NCBI RefSeq assembly: GCF_964199755.1
Contig: NW_027436227.1
Span: forward strand, 1-64,000
Source of the DNA: Larus michahellis
Lineage: Eukaryota; Chordata; Aves; Charadriiformes; Laridae
Direction: 5' to 3'
Length of the DNA stretch: 64,000 bases
The notes below the pieces were generated by a model. The model made no database searches. It saw nothing but the letters and a program-made list of their open reading frames with translations, and was not told where the DNA came from. Positions 1-12,000 of this stretch are shown piece after piece. A program made the translations under genes and the position numbers. The stretch's first letter is position 1. Every line of letters begins with the position of its first letter.

Positions 1-109
1 CGTGGGGAGGGAAAGGGGACACCGGGGGGGGCTGTGGGTGCCGTGGGTGGCTGTGGGGCACTATGGGGGGCTATGGGGCGCTATGGGGCGCTGTTCACTT
101 GTGGGGCAG

Positions 110-280
110 TTCGAGCTGGGGGCCTTCATGCCCAACCTGCCGGCCGCCATGCGGGAGCCGCCCCCCCAGACGAAGGAGCCGCTGACGGAGGGGCAGTTCC
201 TGGCCGCCCTCCCCGCCATGAACACCACGGCCACCGTCCTGGGGGTGCTGTGGGTGCTGCGCAACGAGCCCGTCGACATG
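110..280 (+). CDS. Lipoxygenase gene 1, penultimate exon
   Basis: The exon follows an acceptor ending in gtggggcag and stops before the donor gtgagg. It is 171 bp, the same as exon 13 of the downstream lipoxygenase (29466-29636) and the family norm. It encodes [11 protein letters not shown] to NEPVDM. No frameshift or stop is present. Confidence 0.92.
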
Positions 281-2333
281 GTGAGGGGCCCCTCCCCCAC
301 CCCCAACCCCCCCCCCCCCATCCCACCCCCCCATCCCCCCCCATCACCCCAATGACCCCCAGGGCACCCAGGTGCCCCCACCATGACCCCATTGACTCCA
401 CTGACCCCATTGACCCCCATTGACCCCATTGACTCCCATTGACCCCATTGACCCCATTGACTCCATTGACTCCATTGACCCCATTGATCCCCATTGACTC
501 CATTGACTCCATTGACCCCATTGATCCCCATTGACCCCATTGACTCCATTGACTCCATTGACTCCATTGACCCCCATTGGCCCCATTGACTCCATTGACC
601 CCATTGACCCCATTGACTCCATTGACTCCATTGATCCCCATTGACCCCATTGACTCCATTGACTCCATTGACTCCATTGACCCCATTGATCCCCATTGAC
701 TCCATTGACTCCATTGACTCCATTGATCCCCATTGACCCCATTGACTCCATTGACTCCATTGACTCCATTGACCCCCATTGACCCCATTGACCCCATTGA
801 CCCCATTGACTCCATTGACTCCATTGACCCCATTGATCCCCATTGACCCCATTGACTCCATTGACTCCATTGACCCCATTGACCCCATTGACCCCATTGA
901 CTCCATTGACTCCATTGACTCCATTGACCCCATTGACTCCATTGACCCCATTGACCCCATTGATCCCCATTGACCCCATTGACTCCATTGACCCCATTGA
1001 CCCCATTGACCCCATTGACTCCATTGACTCCACTGACCCCATTGACCCCATTGACCCCATTGACTCCATTGACCCCATTGACCCCATTGATCCCCATTGA
1101 CCCCATTGACTCCATTGACCCCATTGACCCCATTGACCCCATTGACCCCATTGACCCCATTGATCCCCATTGACCCCATTGACCCCATTGACTCCATTGA
1201 CTCCATTGACCCCATTGGCCCCATTTGACCCCATTGGCCCCATTGGCCCCATTGACCCCATTGACCTCATTGACCCCATTGACCCCATTGGCCCCATTGG
1301 CCCCATTGACCCCATTGACTCCATTGGCCCCATTGACCCCATTGGCCCCATTGACCCCATTGACCCCATTGGCCCCATTGACCCCACTGGCCCCATTGAC
1401 TCCCATGGCCCCAATGACCCCATTGACCCCCATGGCCCCAATGACCCCATCGACACCATTGACCCCATTGGCCCCATTAACCCCAGGCCTTTGGGTGCCC
1501 CCATGACCCCATTGGCCCCATTGACCCCCCATGACTCCATTGATGCCAATGACCCCCATGACCCCATTGGCCCCATTCATGCCATTGATCCCATTGACCC
1601 CAATGACCCCATTGGCCCCATTGACCCCATTGGCCCCATTGACCCCATTGACTCCATTGACTCCATTGGCCCCATTGGTCCCATTGACCCCTTGACCCCA
1701 TTGACCCCATTGACCCCAATGACCCCATTGGCCCCATTGACCCCATTGACCTTATTGACTCCCATTGACCCATTGACCCCATTGACCCCATTGGCCCCAT
1801 TGGGCCCATTGGCCCCATTGGCCCCATTGACCCCATTGACCCCATTGGCCCCATTGACCCCACTGGCCCCATTGACTCCCATGGCCCCAATGACCCCATT
1901 GACCCCCATGGCCCCAATGACCCCATCGACACCATTGACCCCATTGGCCCCATTAACCCCAGGCCTTTGGGTGCCCCCATGACCCCATTGGCCCCATTGA
2001 CCCCCCATGACTCCATTGATGCCAATGACCCCCATGACCCCATTGGCCCCATTCATGCCATTGATCCCATTGACGCCATTGACCCCATCGGCCCCAGTGC
2101 CCCCCATGGCCCCATTGGCCCCAATGACCCCCCTCTCCCCTCTCCCCCCCCAGCGCCCCCTGGGCTGTTACCCCGAGCGCCACTTCACGGAGGGCGCCCC
2201 CCGGCGCCTCATGCGGGAATTCCGCCGCCGCCTGGCCGCCATCTCCCGCCGCGTGCGGCGCCGTAACGCGCAGCTGCCCCGCCCCTACCCCTACCTCGAC
2301 CCCCCCAACATCGAGAACAGCGTCGCCATCTGA
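110..2333 (+). CDS. Lipoxygenase, C-terminal part (last two exons; 5' part outside window)
   Basis: Two exons, 110-280 (171 bp, 57 codons) and 2154-2333 (180 bp including TGA), joined in phase 0 across a GT-AG intron. Both lengths match the final two exons of vertebrate ALOX genes. The encoded tail contains [27 protein letters not shown] and PYPYLDPP and ends in ENSVAI; the C-terminal isoleucine is the family's iron ligand through its carboxylate. Lipoxygenases add molecular oxygen to polyunsaturated fatty acids using a non-haem iron. The REPPPQTK motif and the position just upstream of an ALOXE3-like gene suggest an epidermal-type member (ALOX12B or ALOX15B group). The catalytic core is off the window, so the paralogue cannot be fixed from this tail. 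Confidence 0.9.
393..2110 (+). repeat. 9-bp minisatellite (ATTGACCCC) filling the last intron of gene 1
   Basis: The intron (281-2153) is almost wholly a tandem array of a 9-bp unit, ATTGACCCC, with common variants ATTGACTCC, ATTGATCCCC and ATTGGCCCC. After about 1200 the GGCCCC variant dominates. A block of about 215 bp is repeated at an offset of 476 bp (about 1378-1595 and 1854-2071). Open frames across it (LTPLTP..., IDPIDP..., NGVNGV...) are products of the unit, not proteins. Confidence 0.95.
2154..2333 (+). CDS. Lipoxygenase gene 1, terminal exon
   Basis: The acceptor is a C-tract ending cccccag; the exon opens CGCCCCCTGGG and ends at TGA 2331-2333. It encodes 59 residues, [11 protein letters not shown] to [10 protein letters not shown]. 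Its length, 180 bp with the stop, equals the last exon of the downstream paralogue. The arginine-rich stretch after APRRLM matches the AFQSRLAQIS-type helix of the family. Confidence 0.94.
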   Translation, partial: RPLGCYPERHFTEGAPRRLMREFRRRLAAISRRVRRRNAQLPRPYPYLDPPNIENSVAI

Positions 2334-2469
2334 GGGGGGGGGGGCGTGCCCCACACCTGCCCCACACCTGCCCCACACCTGCTCGCTAACCCAGTGCGGG
2401 GCTGTCCCCCACTACCCATACCTGGACCCCCCCCATCCCCCACCATCGAGAACAGCCTTGCCCTTTGGC

Positions 2470-3300
2470 GGGGGGGGGAGATACCCCATAGCTGCCCCAT
2501 AAGTGCCCTATAACTGCCCCATAAGCACTCCATAATAGCACCATAACCCATCCATAACTGCCCCATAGCTGCCCTATAACCCAATGTGGGGCTGCCCCCC
2601 CCACCCCCCGCCATAAAGAACAGCGTCACCATCGGGGGGGGGGGGCGGGGGGGGGGGGCCACACCCCATAGCTGCCCATAAGCACCCTGTAACTGCCCCA
2701 TAAGCACCCCGTAACTGCCCTGTAATCACCCCATAAGCGCCCTATAACTGCCCCATAACCACACCATAATGGCCCCATAGCTGCTGCTTAACCGCCCTAT
2801 AGCTGCACTATAACCACCCTATAACTGCCCCATAGCTGCCCCATAACCACACCATAATGGCCCCACAACTGCCCCATAACCACCTTATAACTGCCCCATA
2901 AGTGCACTATAACTGCCCCTTAACTGCACTATAACCACCCTGTAAGTGCCCCATAACCACACCATAATGGCCCCCTAACTGCCCCATAGCTGCCCCATAA
3001 CTACCTTATAACTGCCCTATAAGTGCACTATAACCACCCCATAAGCGCCTTATAACTGCCCCATAACAGCCCCATAACCGCCCCATAACTGCCCTATACC
3101 CACCCCATAGCTGCCCCATAAGCACCTTATAACTGCTCCATAACCACACCATAACTGCCCCATAACCACCCTATAACTGCCCCATAACTGCACTATAACC
3201 ACCCCATAGCTGCCCCATAGCTGCCCCATAACTGCCCCATAACTGCCCTATAACCGCGCGATACCAGCCCCATCACCGCCCCATAGGTGCCCCATAACCA
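2470..3300 (+). repeat. About 10-bp minisatellite GCCCCATAAC in gene 1 3' UTR
   Basis: Units alternate among TGCCCCATAAC, CACCCTATAAC, CACCATAATGG and TGCACTATAAC. The array is imperfect and A/T-richer than the rest of the window. It ends about 180 bases before the polyadenylation signal. Confidence 0.9.
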
Positions 3301-3339
3301 ACTGCTCCTTAGACCCCCAATAACTGCCCCACAGCCCCC

Positions 3340-5165
3340 CCCCAACCCCCCCATAACTGGGACTGGGGGGGCCAAGCCCAGTGGTGTAAACTGGGGTGTA
3401 ACCGGGACGGGGCGGGGGCCAAATCCATTGCTGGGGGCTTCAATGGTCCAAACTGGTCTGTACTGGGAGCTGTTACTGGTGTCAATAAAGTGCTGCCCCC
3501 AGCGGGGGGGAACTGCTCGTACTGGTCTTACTGGGTTGGGCCCCAGTGGTGTAAACTGGGGTGTAACTGGGATGGGGGGGGATGGGGGGCCAAGCCCAGT
3601 GGTGTAACTGGAGTAGGGTTCAAGCCCAGTGGTGTAAACTGGGGTGCAACTGGGATGGGGGGATGGGGGGGCCAAGCCCAGTGGTGTAACTGGAATAGGG
3701 GTCAAGCCCAGTGGTGTAAACTGGGGTGTAACTGGGATGGGGGGGGATGGGGGGCCAAGCCCAGTGGTGTAACTGGAGTAGGGGTCAAGCCCAGTGGTGT
3801 AAACTGGGGTGTAACTGGGATGGGGGGACGGGGGGGCCAAGCCCAGTGGTGTAACTGGAGTAGGGGTCAAGCCCAGTGGTGTAAACTGGGGTGTAACTGG
3901 GGTGGGGGGCCAAAGGCAGTGGTGTAACTGGGATGGGGGCCAAGCCCAGTGGTGTAAACTGGGGTGTAACTGGGATGGGGGGCGGGGCAAGCCCAGTGGT
4001 GTAAACTGGAAGGTAACTGGGGTGGGGGGCCAAACGCAGTGGTGTAACTCGGATAAGGGAACAAGCCCAGTGGTGTAAACTGGAGGGGGGGGCTAAACCC
4101 AATGGTGTAACTGGGACTGGGGGCCAAAGCCAGTGGTGTAACTGAGATAGGGGTCAAGCCCAGTGGTGTAAACTGGGCTGTAACTGGGATGGGGGGGGGC
4201 CAAAGGCAGTGGTGTAACTAGGATGAGGATCAAGCCCAGTGGTGTAAACTGGAGGGTTACTGGGATGGTGAGGGGGGCCAAGCCCAGTGGTGTAAACTGG
4301 GGTGTAACTGAGATGGGGGGCCAAAACCAGTGCTCCAAACTTGTGGCTGGGTCTATACTGGGGTGTAACTGGTCATACTGGGCCAGTCCTGGATCAGTGG
4401 TGTAAAAGGCTGGTGGGCCAAGACTCAGTGCTGTAAACTGGGGTGTAACCGGGGTGTAGGCCCAGACCCAGTGGCGCAACTGGGGTGGAACTGGGGTGAA
4501 CTGGGATGCAAGTGGCGTAACTGGGATGGGGGTCAAGCCCTGTGGTGTAACCTGGAGGCGGGGCTAAGCCCAGTGGTGTAAACTGGGGTGTGACTGGGAC
4601 GAGGGGGCCAAAGCCAGTGGTGTAACCGGGATGGGGGGCAAGCCCAGTGGTGTAAACTGGGGTGTGACTGGGACGAGGGGGCCAAAGCCAGTGGTGTAAC
4701 CGGGATGGGGGGCAAGCCCAGTGGTGTAAACTGGGTGTAACTGGGACGAGGGGGCCAAAGCCAGTGGTGTAAGTGGGATGGGGAGCCAAGACTCAGTGGT
4801 GTAACTGGGATGAGGGGTCAAGCCCAGTGGTGTAAACTGGAGGGGGGGGGGCTAAGCCCAATGGTGTAAACTGGGGTGTAACTGGGATGGAACTGGAGTG
4901 AGGCCCAGACCGACCCAGTGGCGCAACTGGGATGGAACTGGGGTGGAACTGGGGTAAACTGGGATGCAACTGGGGTGGGGCCCAGACCCGGTGGTGTAAA
5001 CTGGGGTGTAACTGGGATGAACTGGGATGCAATTGGGGTGGGGCCCAGACCCGCTGGTGTAAACCAGGGTGTAACTGGGCTGGGGGGGGGCTTTGCTGAT
5101 GCAAGCAGGGCTGGAACTGGTCTTACTGGGCCCAGTGGTGTAACTGGGTGGGCCCACCCCGGGTG
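3340..5165 (+). repeat. Composite minisatellite of about 80 bp (CCAGTGGTGTAAACTGG)
   Basis: Tandem units alternate a CCAGTGGTGTAAACTGG half and a CCAGTGGTGTAACTGG half, separated by GGGATGGGGGG and GGGGCCAAG spacers; successive long halves lie about 80 bp apart between 3620 and 3870. From about 4880 the units degrade to AACTGGGATG repeats. This fills most of the gap between gene 1 and ALOXE3; no gene is seen in it. Confidence 0.9.
3484..3489 (+). terminator. Polyadenylation signal AATAAA, gene 1
   Basis: A canonical AATAAA (ggtgtcaataaagtgctg) lies about 1.15 kb past the stop codon, the only one seen between gene 1 and the next gene. A stretch of about 150 bases around it is relatively unique, interrupting the CCAGTGGTGTAAACTGG array that starts near 3363. 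Confidence 0.8.
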
Positions 5166-5189
5166 GGCCCCCCCCCGCCCCAGCATTCC

Positions 5190-5510
5190 TGGGGGGGACT
5201 GGGAGGGGCTGGAGGGAACTGGGAGGGACTGGAAAGGGACTGGGGGACACTGGGAGGGGACTGGGGGGGACTGGGGGGCACTGGGGTGGGACTGGGAGGG
5301 GACTGGGGGGGCACTGGGAGGGACTGGAGGGGACTGGGAGGGGACTGGGGGGCACTGGGAGGGGACTGGGAGGGACTGGGAAGGGACTGGGGGGCACTGA
5401 GGGGGACTGGGGGGCACTGGGAGGGGACTGGGAGGGACTGGGAGGGGACTGGGAGGGAACTGGGGAGGAACTGGGGCGGGACTGGGAGGGACTGGGACTG
5501 AGGGGCGGGG
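5190..5510 (+). repeat. ACTGGGAGGG minisatellite upstream of ALOXE3
   Basis: A tandem array of a unit of about 10 bp, GACTGGGAGG, with GCACTGGGGG variants. It is the same family as the arrays in ALOXE3 introns 1 and 3. Confidence 0.92.
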
Positions 5511-5512
5511 CG

Positions 5513-5840
5513 GGGGGGGGGGGGCAAAGGGACCCAGGAGCGCCCCAGAGGGACCCCAAAAGGACCCCGAGGGACCCCCAGAGGGACCCCCAGAGACACC
5601 GCCCCCCCCGAGGGACCCCAAAGGACCCCAAAGACCCCCCCGAGGGACCCCCCGAAGGACCCCCAGAGACCCCCCCCCCCCCCGAGGGACCCCGAGGGAC
5701 CCCCGAGGGACCCCCCCAAAGACCCCCCCCCGCAGAGGGACAACCCCCCCCAAGGGACCCCGTCACCCTCCCAAGGAGCCGCCCCCCCCCGAGGGACCCT
5801 GGCGTCCCCCGAAGCCCCGTCTGTCCCCGAGGGGACCCCC
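5513..5840 (+). promoter_or_regulatory. ALOXE3 5' flank, GAGGGACCCC repeats; promoter not resolved
   Basis: This is the only sequence between the array ending at 5510 and the inferred start codon at 5841. It is mostly GAGGGACCCC repeats (about 5536-5800). I see no TATA box or CCAAT box. The ALOXE3 promoter and 5' UTR should lie here or further upstream, but the sequence does not place a start site. Confidence 0.35.
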
Positions 5841-6017
5841 ATGGCCCCCGGTGACCCCCCCGCGCCCGGGGGGGTGCGGTACCGGCTGCGGGTGACAACG
5901 GGGGGCGCGTGGGGGGGGGGGACGCTGGCGACCGTCACCCTGCGGCTGGTGGGGACGCGGGGCCAGAGCCCCCCCTGTCACCTCGACTGGCCCCGCCACC
6001 GCCTGCGCCCCGGCTCC
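5841..6017 (+). CDS. ALOXE3: ALOXE3 exon 1 (PLAT domain start)
   Basis: 59 codons from ATG 5841 to the donor gtgagt at 6018. It encodes [11 protein letters not shown] and [12 protein letters not shown], the first strands of the PLAT/LH2 barrel, and ends LRPGS, matching the family's exon 1 end. The ATG is chosen because it is the first in frame and precedes the PLAT start by about ten residues. Confidence 0.82.
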
Positions 6018-9000
6018 GTGAGTGCGGGGGGGCACTGGGGGGGACTGGGAGCACTGGGAAGGGACTGGGGGGCACTGGGAGAGACTGGGAGGGACTGGGA
6101 GGGATTGGGAAGGGACTGGGGGGCACTGGGAGGGGATTGGAAGGGGACTGGGAGCACTGGGGGGCACTGGGAGGGACTGGGAAGGGACTGGGGGGCACTT
6201 GGAGGGGATTGGAAGGGGACTGGGAGCACTGGGGGGCACTGGGAGGCACTGGGAAGGGACTGGGGGGCACTGGGAGGGACTGGGAGGGACTGGGAAGGGA
6301 CTGGGGAGCACTGGGAGGGGATTGGAAGGGGACTGGGAGCACTGGGGGGCACCGGGAGGCACTGGGATGGACTGGGAAGGGACTGGGGGGCACTGGGAGG
6401 GACTGGGAGGGACTGGGAAGGGACTGGGGGGCACTGGGAAGGGATTGGAAAGGAACTGGGGGGAACTGGGAGGAACTGGGAGGGCACTGGGAAGAGACTG
6501 GGGGGCACTGGGAGGGACTGGGAAGGGACTGGGGGGCACTGGGAAGGGACTGGGAGAACTGGGGGGCACTGGGAGGGACTGGGAGGGGACTGGGGACCAC
6601 TGGGAAGGGATTGCAAGGGGACTGGGAGAACTGGGGGGCACTGGGAGCCCTGGGGGGCACTGAGGGGCACTGGGAGCACTGGGGGGCACTGGGAGCTCTG
6701 GGGGGCACTGGGAGGCACTGGGGGGCACTGGGGGTTACTGGGGGGCACTGGGAGCTCTGGGGGGCACTGGGGGGCACTGGGAGGCACTGGGGGGCACTGG
6801 GGGTTACTGGGGGGCACTGGGAGCTCTGGGGGGCACTGGGGGTCACTGGGAGGCACTGGGGGGCACTGGGAGCACTGGGAGCTCTGGGGGGCGCTGGGAG
6901 GCACTGGGGGGCACTGGGAGCACTGGGGGCACTGGAGGGCACTGGGGGTTACTGGGAGCACTGGGGGGCTCTGGGAGGCACTGGGAGGCACTGGGGGGCA
7001 CTGGGGGTTACTGGGGGGCACTGGGAGCACTGGGAGCCCTGGGGGGGCACTGGGGGGCACTGGGGGTTACTGGGGGCACTGGAGGGCACTGGGGGGCACT
7101 GGGGGGCACTGGGCGTTACTGGGGGGCACTGGGAGCACTGGGAGCCCTGGGGGGGCACTGGGGGGCACTGGGAGGCACTAGGGGTTACTGGGGGGCACTG
7201 GGAGCACTGGGGGTTACTGGGGGGCACTGGGCGTTACTGGGGGGCACTGAGGGGCACTGGGAGCCCTGGGGGGGCACTGGGGGGCACTGGGGGGCACTGG
7301 GGGTTACTGGGGGGCACTGGGAGCACTGGGGGTTACTGGGGAGCCCCGGGGGGCATTGAGGGGGGGCACTGGGAGCCCTGGGGGGCACTGGGAGCCCCGG
7401 GCGCGGGGGTGACGGCGGGTGCGGGCGCAGACGGTGGTGGCCTCGGTGGCCTCGGCGCAGCCCCTGGGGACCCTCCTGCTGCTGCGGGTCTGGAAGGAGC
7501 CGCTGGTGTCCCTTGTCCCCGACCGCTGGTTCTGCGCCAGCGTCACCGTCACCGGGCCCCTGGGGGAGGGGGACGAGGCGGGGGGCGACGACCAGGGGGG
7601 CGACAAAGGGGACGACGAGGGGGACGACGTCGAGGGGGACGGGGACGACGGGGGCCCCCCCACGGTCACCTTCCCCTGCCACCGCTGGCTGGAGAGCGGC
7701 TGCCTGGAGCTGCGGGAGGCCACCGGTGCGGGGACGCGGGGACAGGAGGGGACAGGAGGGGACGTGGGGACACCACGGGGGTGGGGGACACGGGGGGCCA
7801 CGGGGGGACGGGGGGACAAGGGGACACCATGAGGAGGTGGGAAATGGGGACACACAGGGACATGTGGGGACACAAGGGGACAAGGAGGTGCCATGGGGAC
7901 AAGGGGACACCGTGGGGACACCATGGGGACACCATGAGGAGGTGGGACATGGGGACAAGGGGACACCGTGGGGACACCATGGGGATGTGGGACAAGGGGA
8001 CACCATGGGGACACCATGAGGAGGTGGGACATGGGGACAAGGGGACACCGTGGGGACACCATGGGGATGTGGGACAAGGGGACACCATGGGGACACCATG
8101 AGGAGGTGGGAAATGGGGACACACAGGGACATGTGGGGACACACGGGGACAAGGAGGTGCCATGGGGACAAGGGGACACCATGGGGACACCATGAGGAGG
8201 TGGGACATGGGGACACACGGGGGGACGTGGGGACACACGGGGACAGGAGGTGCCATGGGGACAAGGGGACACCGTGGGGCCACCATGGGGACACCATGAG
8301 GAGGTGGGACATGGGGACACGGGGACACCATGAGGCCACCATGGGGACATGGGGACGCCATGGGGTGTGGGGACATGGGGACACACAGGGGGACATGGGG
8401 ACACAGGGGACAGGAGGTGCCATGGGGACATGGGGACACCGTGGGGACACCATGAGGAGGTGGGACGTGGGGACACAGGGGACAGAAGGTGCCATGGGGA
8501 CGTGGGGACGCCATGGGGACACCATGGGGTGTGGGGACATGGGGACACCGGGGGGGACATGGGGACACCATGGGGACACCATGAGGAGGTGGGTCATGGT
8601 GACACATGGTGGGACATGGGGACACACGGGGACAGGAGGTGCCATGGGGACAAGAGGACACCATGGAGGTGTGGGACATGGGGACACCATGGGGACACCA
8701 TGAGGACACCATGAGGACACCATGGGGTGTGGGGACATGGGGACATGGGGGGACATGGGGACGTGGGGGGACATGGGGGGACATGGGGACGTGGCGACAC
8801 CATGGGGACATCATGGGGATGTGGGACACGGGGACGTGGGGACACATGGGGACAAGGGGCCACCATGGGGCCACCATGAGGAGGTGGGACATGGGGCCAC
8901 AGGGCCACCATGGGGTGTGGGGACATGGGGACACAGGGCGGGACGTGGGGACAAGGGGGCACCATGGGGACACCGTGGGGACAAGGGGACACGTGGGGGG

Positions 9001-12000
9001 GACGCCGTGGGGACGCCGTGGGGCCCTGGGGCCACCTGTGAGTCCCATCCCCTGCCGTGACGTGGGGAGTGGGAGCACTGGGAGGGAACTGGAGGCACTG
9101 GGGGGACTGTCCCCCGTGACCCCCCTGTCCCCGTGTCCCCCCGTGTCCCCCTGTGTCCCCGTGTCCCCCAGCCCGGACCCCCCGCATGGCCGCCCGGGAG
9201 CCGCAGCTGCTGCAGCAGCGCCAGGAGGAGAGGAGGGAGCGGCGGGAGGCCTTCCAGTACGGACTGGGAGCACTGGGAGGGGACTGGGAAAACTGGGAGA
9301 GGTTGGGGGGCACTGGGAACGCTGGGAGGACACTGGGAGGGCACTGGGAGCACTGGGAGGGGACTGGGAGGGCACTGGGGGGGGGACTGGGAAAACTGGG
9401 AGAGGTTGGGGGGCACTGGGAGGGGATTGGGAGGGGACTGGGAGCTTTGGGAGGGCACTGGGAGGGCACTGGGAGCACTGGGAGGGGACTGGGAGGGGAC
9501 TGGGAACTTTGGGAGGGCACTGGGAGGGGATTGGGAGAGTGCTCAGAACACGGGGGGGACACTTGGAGGGAACTGGGAGGCACTGGGAACACTGGGAGGG
9601 GACTGGGAGGGCACTGGGAGGCACTGGGAACACTGGGAGGGGACTGGGAGAGTGCTCAGAACACTGGGGGACACTGGGAGGGAACTGGGAGGGCACTGGG
9701 GGGGGACTGGGAAAACTGGGAGAGGTTGGGGGGCACTGGGAGGGGATTGGGAGGGGACTGGGAGCTTTGGGAGGGCACTGGGAGGGCACTGGGAGCACTG
9801 GGAGGGGACTGGGAGTGGACTGGGAGGGACTGGGAGGGACTGGGAGGGAACTGGAAACACTGGGAGGGCACTGGGAGGGGATTGGGAGGGTGCTCAGAAC
9901 ACTGGGGGGCACTTGGAGGGAACTGGGAGGCACTGGGAACACTGGGAGGGCACTGGGAGGGCACTGGGAGGCACTGGGAGGGGACTGGGAGGGGAGTGGG
10001 AGGACTGGGAGGAGACTGGGAGGGGACTGGGAACATTGGGAGGGCACTGGGAGGGCACTGGGAAAACTGGGAGGGGACTGGGAGGGGTCTGGGGGGCACT
10101 GGGTGGGGCCTGAGAGGGCACTGGGAGGCACTGGGAACACTGGGAGGGCACTGGGAGGACTGGGAGGGGACTGGTAAAACTGGGAGGGGACTGGGAACAC
10201 TGGGAGGGGACTGGGAGGGGACTGGGAACACTGGGTGGGGACTGGGAGGGGACTGGGAAAATTGGGAGGGCACTGGGAGGGGACTGGGAGGGCACTGGGA
10301 TAAACTGGGAATGCACTGGCAGGGGACTGGGCAGACTGGGAGGCACTGGAAGGGCACTGGGAGGGGACTGGGAAAAGTGGGAGGGCACTGGGGGGGGACT
10401 GGGAGGCGCTGGGAACACTGGGGGGGACTGGGAGGGGACTGGGAGGCACTGGGAGGGACTGAGAGGGCACTGGGATAAACTGGGCGGGCTCTGAGGGGGA
10501 CTGGGAGGGCACTGGGAGGGGACTGGGAGCATTTGGGATGGGTCTGGGAGCACTGGGAGCACTGGGAGGGGCCTGGGAGGGGCCTGGGAGGTGGCTGGGA
10601 GCACTGGGATGGGACTGGGAGTACTGGGAGGGGACTGAGAGGGTGCTGGGAGGTCACTGGGAGGTGACTGGTGGGTGACTGGGAGCACTGGGATGAGACT
10701 GGGAGCACTGGGACGGCACTGGAATGGGACTGGGAGGACTGGGATGACTGGGAGGGTGCTGGGAGGTCACTGGGAGGTGACTGGTGGGGCACTGGGACCA
10801 CTGGGATGTCACTGGGGTGTCATTGGGGTGTCACTGGGGGGGTACTGGGAGCACTGGGATGTCACTGAGGGGATACTGGGAGCACTGGGTTGGGACTGGG
10901 AGCACTGGGATGGGACTGGGAGCACTGGGTGGGCACTGGTGGGTGACTGGGATGGCACTGGGATGTCACTGGGGGCGTATTGGGAGCACTGGGTTGGGAC
11001 TGGGAGCACTGGGATGGCACTGGGGGGGTACTGGGGGGGCACTGGGAGCACTGGGATGTCACTGGGATGTCACTGGGGGAGCACTGGGGTGTCACCGGGA
11101 AGTCACTGGGGTGTCACTGGGGGGGCACTGGGGGGGCACTGGGAGCACTGGGATGTCACTGGGATGTCACTGGGGGGGCACTGGGGTCACTGGGATGTCA
11201 CTGGGATGTCACTGGGGGGGCACTGGGAGCACTGGGAGCACTGGGATGTCACTGGGATGTCACTGGGGGGGCACTGGGAGCACTGGGATGTCACTGGGAT
11301 GTCACTGGGGGGCACTGGGAGCACTGGGAGCACTGGGAGCACTGGGATGTCACTGGGGGGGCACTGGGGGGGCACTGGGGGGGCACTGGGAGCACTGGGG
11401 GGGCACTGGGATGTCACTGGGATGTCACTGGGGTGTCACTGGGAGCACTGGGAGCACTGGGGGGGGCACTGGGAGCACGGGGAGCACTGGGGTGTCACTG
11501 GGGGGGTACTGGGGGAGCACTGGGGGGGCACTGGGGTGTCACTGGGGGGGCACTGGGATGTCACTGGGATGTCACTGGGATGTCACTGGGGGGGCACTGG
11601 GAGCACTGGGATGTCACTGGGATGTCACTGGGGGGGCACTGGGAGCACTGGGAGCACTGGGATGTCACTGGGGGGGCACTGGGAGCCCTGGGATGTCACT
11701 GGGAGCACTGGGATGTCACTGGGATGTCACTGGGGTGTCACTGGGAGCACTGGGGGGACACTGGGAGCACTGGGAGCACTGGGGTGTCACTGGGGGGGCA
11801 TTAGGGGGAGCACTGGGAGCACTGGGCTGTCACTGGGGGGCACTGGGGGGGCACTGGGAGCACTGGGATGTCACTGGGATGTCACTGGGGGGGCACTGGG
11901 GGGGCACTGGGAGCACTGGGAGCACTGGAAGCACTGGGGGGGCACTGGGGTGTCACTGGGGTGTCACTGGGAAGTCACTGGGGTGTCACTGAGGGGGCAC

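Larger units (their letters stand above)
2334..3510 (+). other. 3' UTR of gene 1
   Basis: This non-coding tail runs from the stop codon to just past the AATAAA at 3484. It holds CCCCACACCTG repeats (2347-2380), two decayed copies of the preceding C-terminal codons (about 2399-2465 and 2590-2634), and then a long array of about 10 bp (GCCCCATAAC and variants) to about 3300. Confidence 0.7.

Noticed and set aside
61-1580. Minus-strand NGVNGVNG / SMGSMG frames of about 400-480 codons
   Set aside because: Direct product of the 9-bp ATTGACCCC unit, whose three frames are all open; looks collagen-like or antigen-like but is intronic.
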